A DNA stretch of 64,000 nucleotides from Ignisphaera aggregans DSM 17230 (GTDB lineage: Archaea; Thermoproteota; Thermoprotei_A; Sulfolobales; Ignisphaeraceae): positions 1,530,501 through 1,594,500 of the forward strand of contig CP002098.1 of the NCBI GenBank assembly GCA_000145985.1. The letters run 5' to 3'. Positions 62,451 to 64,000 of this stretch are shown in pieces. Below the pieces are notes generated by a model, which saw only the letters and a program-made list of their open reading frames with translations, had not been told where the DNA came from and did not search any database. Both the position numbers and the translations under genes were made by a program. Numbering within the stretch: position 1 is the first letter of the stretch; each line of letters begins with the position of its first letter.

Positions 62451-63422
62451 CTATGCAAACTCTCTATCTAGATATCTAATAGAGTAGACTATCCTTATAT
62501 CTCTACTCAATCTATCAAGTAATAACCAATCCTCTTGTGATAATCTCCACCCAACAGCACCAACATTATCCACAACTTGCTCAGGGTTCTTAGCACCTGG
62601 AATTGGCACAACAACTGGGCTTGCCATAATAAGCCAGTTGAGAGCTATTTGTGTAGGAGTCTTTCCATACTTCTTTGAAAGTTCATTTAAAACTTCAACA
62701 ACTTTATAAACTTTCTCAAAATTCTTTGGATGAAACACTGGCTCTCCTGATCTTACATCTTGAAACTGTGGAAGATTTTGAGGAGTATACTTTCCTGTTA
62801 CAGCACCTTTTGCTATTGGACTCCACGCCATTACAGTTATTCTATTTTTCTCTGCATATGGTATAAGCTCCTTCTCAGCATATCTCTCAACAATATTATA
62901 TCTAATCTGAAATACCTCTACATCCACAGTTGACAAGCACTTTCTAAATGATTCAACAAGTTCTACTGGAAAATTACTCAGACCAATATATCTTACCAAA
63001 CCAATTCTAACCATCTTCTCCATAGCTCTAGCATATTCACATGTAGGATAGTTATGCCATACAGGTGGCCAGTGAGCTAATAACACATCTATATATCCTA
63101 GCCCAAGAATCCTTACCGATTTTTCAACAGCTAGGGGAATATCGTATTCATTTAAAAAGTCTCCAGGTATTTTTGTTACAACAACCACATCATCTCTCTT
63201 AACATTAGCTTCCCTGAGAGCTCTCCCAAGATAATTCTCGCTTACCCCAAGTCCATATACCATAGCTGTATCAAAGAAATTTACATTGAGCTCAATAGCC
63301 TTTTTAACAACTTCTTTAGCAATACTATAATCTGGTTTTGTCCAAGCTTCACTAAACTGCCAAGCTCCAAGCCCTATTCTTGAAATCTTTATATCTGTTT
63401 TCCCAAGTGTTACATATTCCAT
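62451..63422 (-). CDS. Aldo/keto reductase
   Basis: 323 residues. [20 protein letters not shown] has the catalytic Asp and Tyr; VVVTKIPGD the Lys; [11 protein letters not shown] the His. [14 protein letters not shown] and [17 protein letters not shown] give the NADP-binding C-terminal part of the family. It reduces aldehydes or sugars with NADPH; the substrate is unknown. It is just upstream of trpB2 (64 bases). Confidence 0.93.
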   Translation of the reverse strand: MEYVTLGKTDIKISRIGLGAWQFSEAWTKPDYSIAKEVVKKAIELNVNFFDTAMVYGLGVSENYLGRALREANVKRDDVVVVTKIPGDFLNEYDIPLAVEKSVRILGLGYIDVLLAHWPPVWHNYPTCEYARAMEKMVRIGLVRYIGLSNFPVELVESFRKCLSTVDVEVFQIRYNIVERYAEKELIPYAEKNRITVMAWSPIAKGAVTGKYTPQNLPQFQDVRSGEPVFHPKNFEKVYKVVEVLNELSKKYGKTPTQIALNWLIMASPVVVPIPGAKNPEQVVDNVGAVGWRLSQEDWLLLDRLSRDIRIVYSIRYLDREFA

Positions 63423-63492
63423 ATCTATCTACCAAATACTCTAGGTGCAACTCATTACAAAAATGTTTTCTATATGACAGCTACAATATATA

Positions 63493-64000
63493 CTAGTGTA
63501 TATTCATAGAGCTTAGAGCTATATCTAGATACCTATCATTGAATCCTACTAGAATAAATTTTATTCTCTCAATCCTATCTATTGGAATATCAAGAGGATC
63601 TCTATAATCACATACATATGCCTTTGCCCCTAACGCCATAGCTATTCTTAGTGCTGCTGAAATATCAACATTCCTCAACTTAGCTCTAGCATCTATAAAT
63701 ACCTCAGCATTCCCCATACCAACATATACTATATCTAGTGCTGCACTTCCAAGAGATCTAATAGTAAGTTTCTCATTTCTATTCCTAATATAGTTCTCAA
63801 GAGGTTTATATGTAGAGTAGGACTCAAAGTATCCTAATACTATTGGCTTAGGAATAACACCTCTATATATCTTCCTCTCACCAATTCTTACATCTCCATA
63901 GTCATATACATACATTCTATCTCTAAAAATCTCTGAAACAATAGCGAATTCTATATCCTTTAAAGTATTGCTTCTCCCTCCCCTAGCTATAGCTATAGAT
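63493..64000 (-). CDS. Inositol monophosphatase / fructose-1,6-bisphosphatase family (3' part; start beyond window)
   Basis: The frame is open to the window edge (reading SIAIARGGRSNTLKDIEF before the first internal ATG at 63915), so this is the C-terminal part of a longer gene. LGSAALDIVYVGMGNAEVFI followed by RNVDISAALRIAMALGAK is the C-terminal signature of IMPase/archaeal FBPase (G-S-A-A-L-D-x-x-Y-V, then W/V-D-I-x-A). The last third (DYRDPLDIPIDRIER onward) is typical. Archaeal members hydrolyse inositol-1-P and/or fructose-1,6-bisphosphate with Mg. Confidence 0.85.
   Translation of the reverse strand, partial: SIAIARGGRSNTLKDIEFAIVSEIFRDRMYVYDYGDVRIGERKIYRGVIPKPIVLGYFESYSTYKPLENYIRNRNEKLTIRSLGSAALDIVYVGMGNAEVFIDARAKLRNVDISAALRIAMALGAKAYVCDYRDPLDIPIDRIERIKFILVGFNDRYLDIALSSMNIH

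Noticed and set aside
1-64000. Frequent CTATAGCTATA-type short repeats and TATATA runs
   Set aside because: They occur inside genes as common Ile/Ala/Tyr codon strings (ATA GCT ATA) and reflect codon bias, not a CRISPR or structured repeat array.

Overview
The window is very AT-rich, densely coded and archaeal. Gene starts are typically preceded by GGTG-type Shine-Dalgarno sequences and upstream TTTATA-type boxes, and TTG/GTG starts are common. The archaellum order, several type IV pilus (T4P) machines, a ThiD-ThiN fusion, TrpB2, COG1767 and AAA families point to a hyperthermophilic crenarchaeon. The best guess is a Desulfurococcales / Ignisphaera-like organism, which is inference only. I saw no rRNA, tRNA or CRISPR array.

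Layout. 1-7.3 kb (minus): an archaellum operon read flaB - small membrane protein - small protein - ArnR-like membrane regulator - ArlX/CDE-like coiled coil - flaG - flaF - flaH - flaI - flaJ (cut by the window edge). 7.6-10 kb: two small genes, one with a good ribosome site but an ATA in place of a start codon, then an ECF transporter whose S-component resembles QueT. 10-15.1 kb: a T4P locus with pilin-like proteins, an ATPase and a platform protein split into two genes. 15.1-20.6 kb: HAD hydrolase, a DUF401 membrane gene cleanly split by a TnpB insertion element (the reading frame can be restored exactly), CYTH protein, ThiDN. 20.6-22.8 kb: decayed toxin-antitoxin genes followed by an intact three-gene Panacea-domain / helical / PIN-like operon. 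22.9-25.7 kb: COG1767 protein and unknowns.

25.7-42.2 kb: a large surface-structure region. A 1.2-kb-residue PEGA-like stalk protein is divergent from a second complete ATPase + platform + two pilins. Then come decayed genes, a cytosolic-looking beta-propeller, and a tight five-gene operon of pilin-like proteins. Three of these are giant (about 500-550 aa) and share an apparently undescribed C-terminal domain; two are small paralogues that flank them. 42.4-44.9 kb: PurA and an FAD protein. 45-50.6 kb: an accessory island with a truncated thioredoxin-like gene, three paralogous archaeal AAA ATPases around a HEPN-MNT single-chain fusion, an aspartyl protease, an antitoxin and a broken VapC.

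50.7-64 kb: mostly metabolism. It holds an aminomutase-like PLP enzyme with a 2,4-diaminopentanoate-dehydrogenase-like partner, PAP2 phosphatase, an MFS transporter, VOC epimerase, LarB and LarC (nickel-pincer cofactor), a long hairpin RNA candidate, DUF362, RpiB-like, TrpB2, aldo/keto reductase and the 3' part of an IMPase/FBPase gene. The window therefore encodes three separate type IV filament ATPases within 31 kb, plus several toxin-antitoxin-like modules in different stages of decay.
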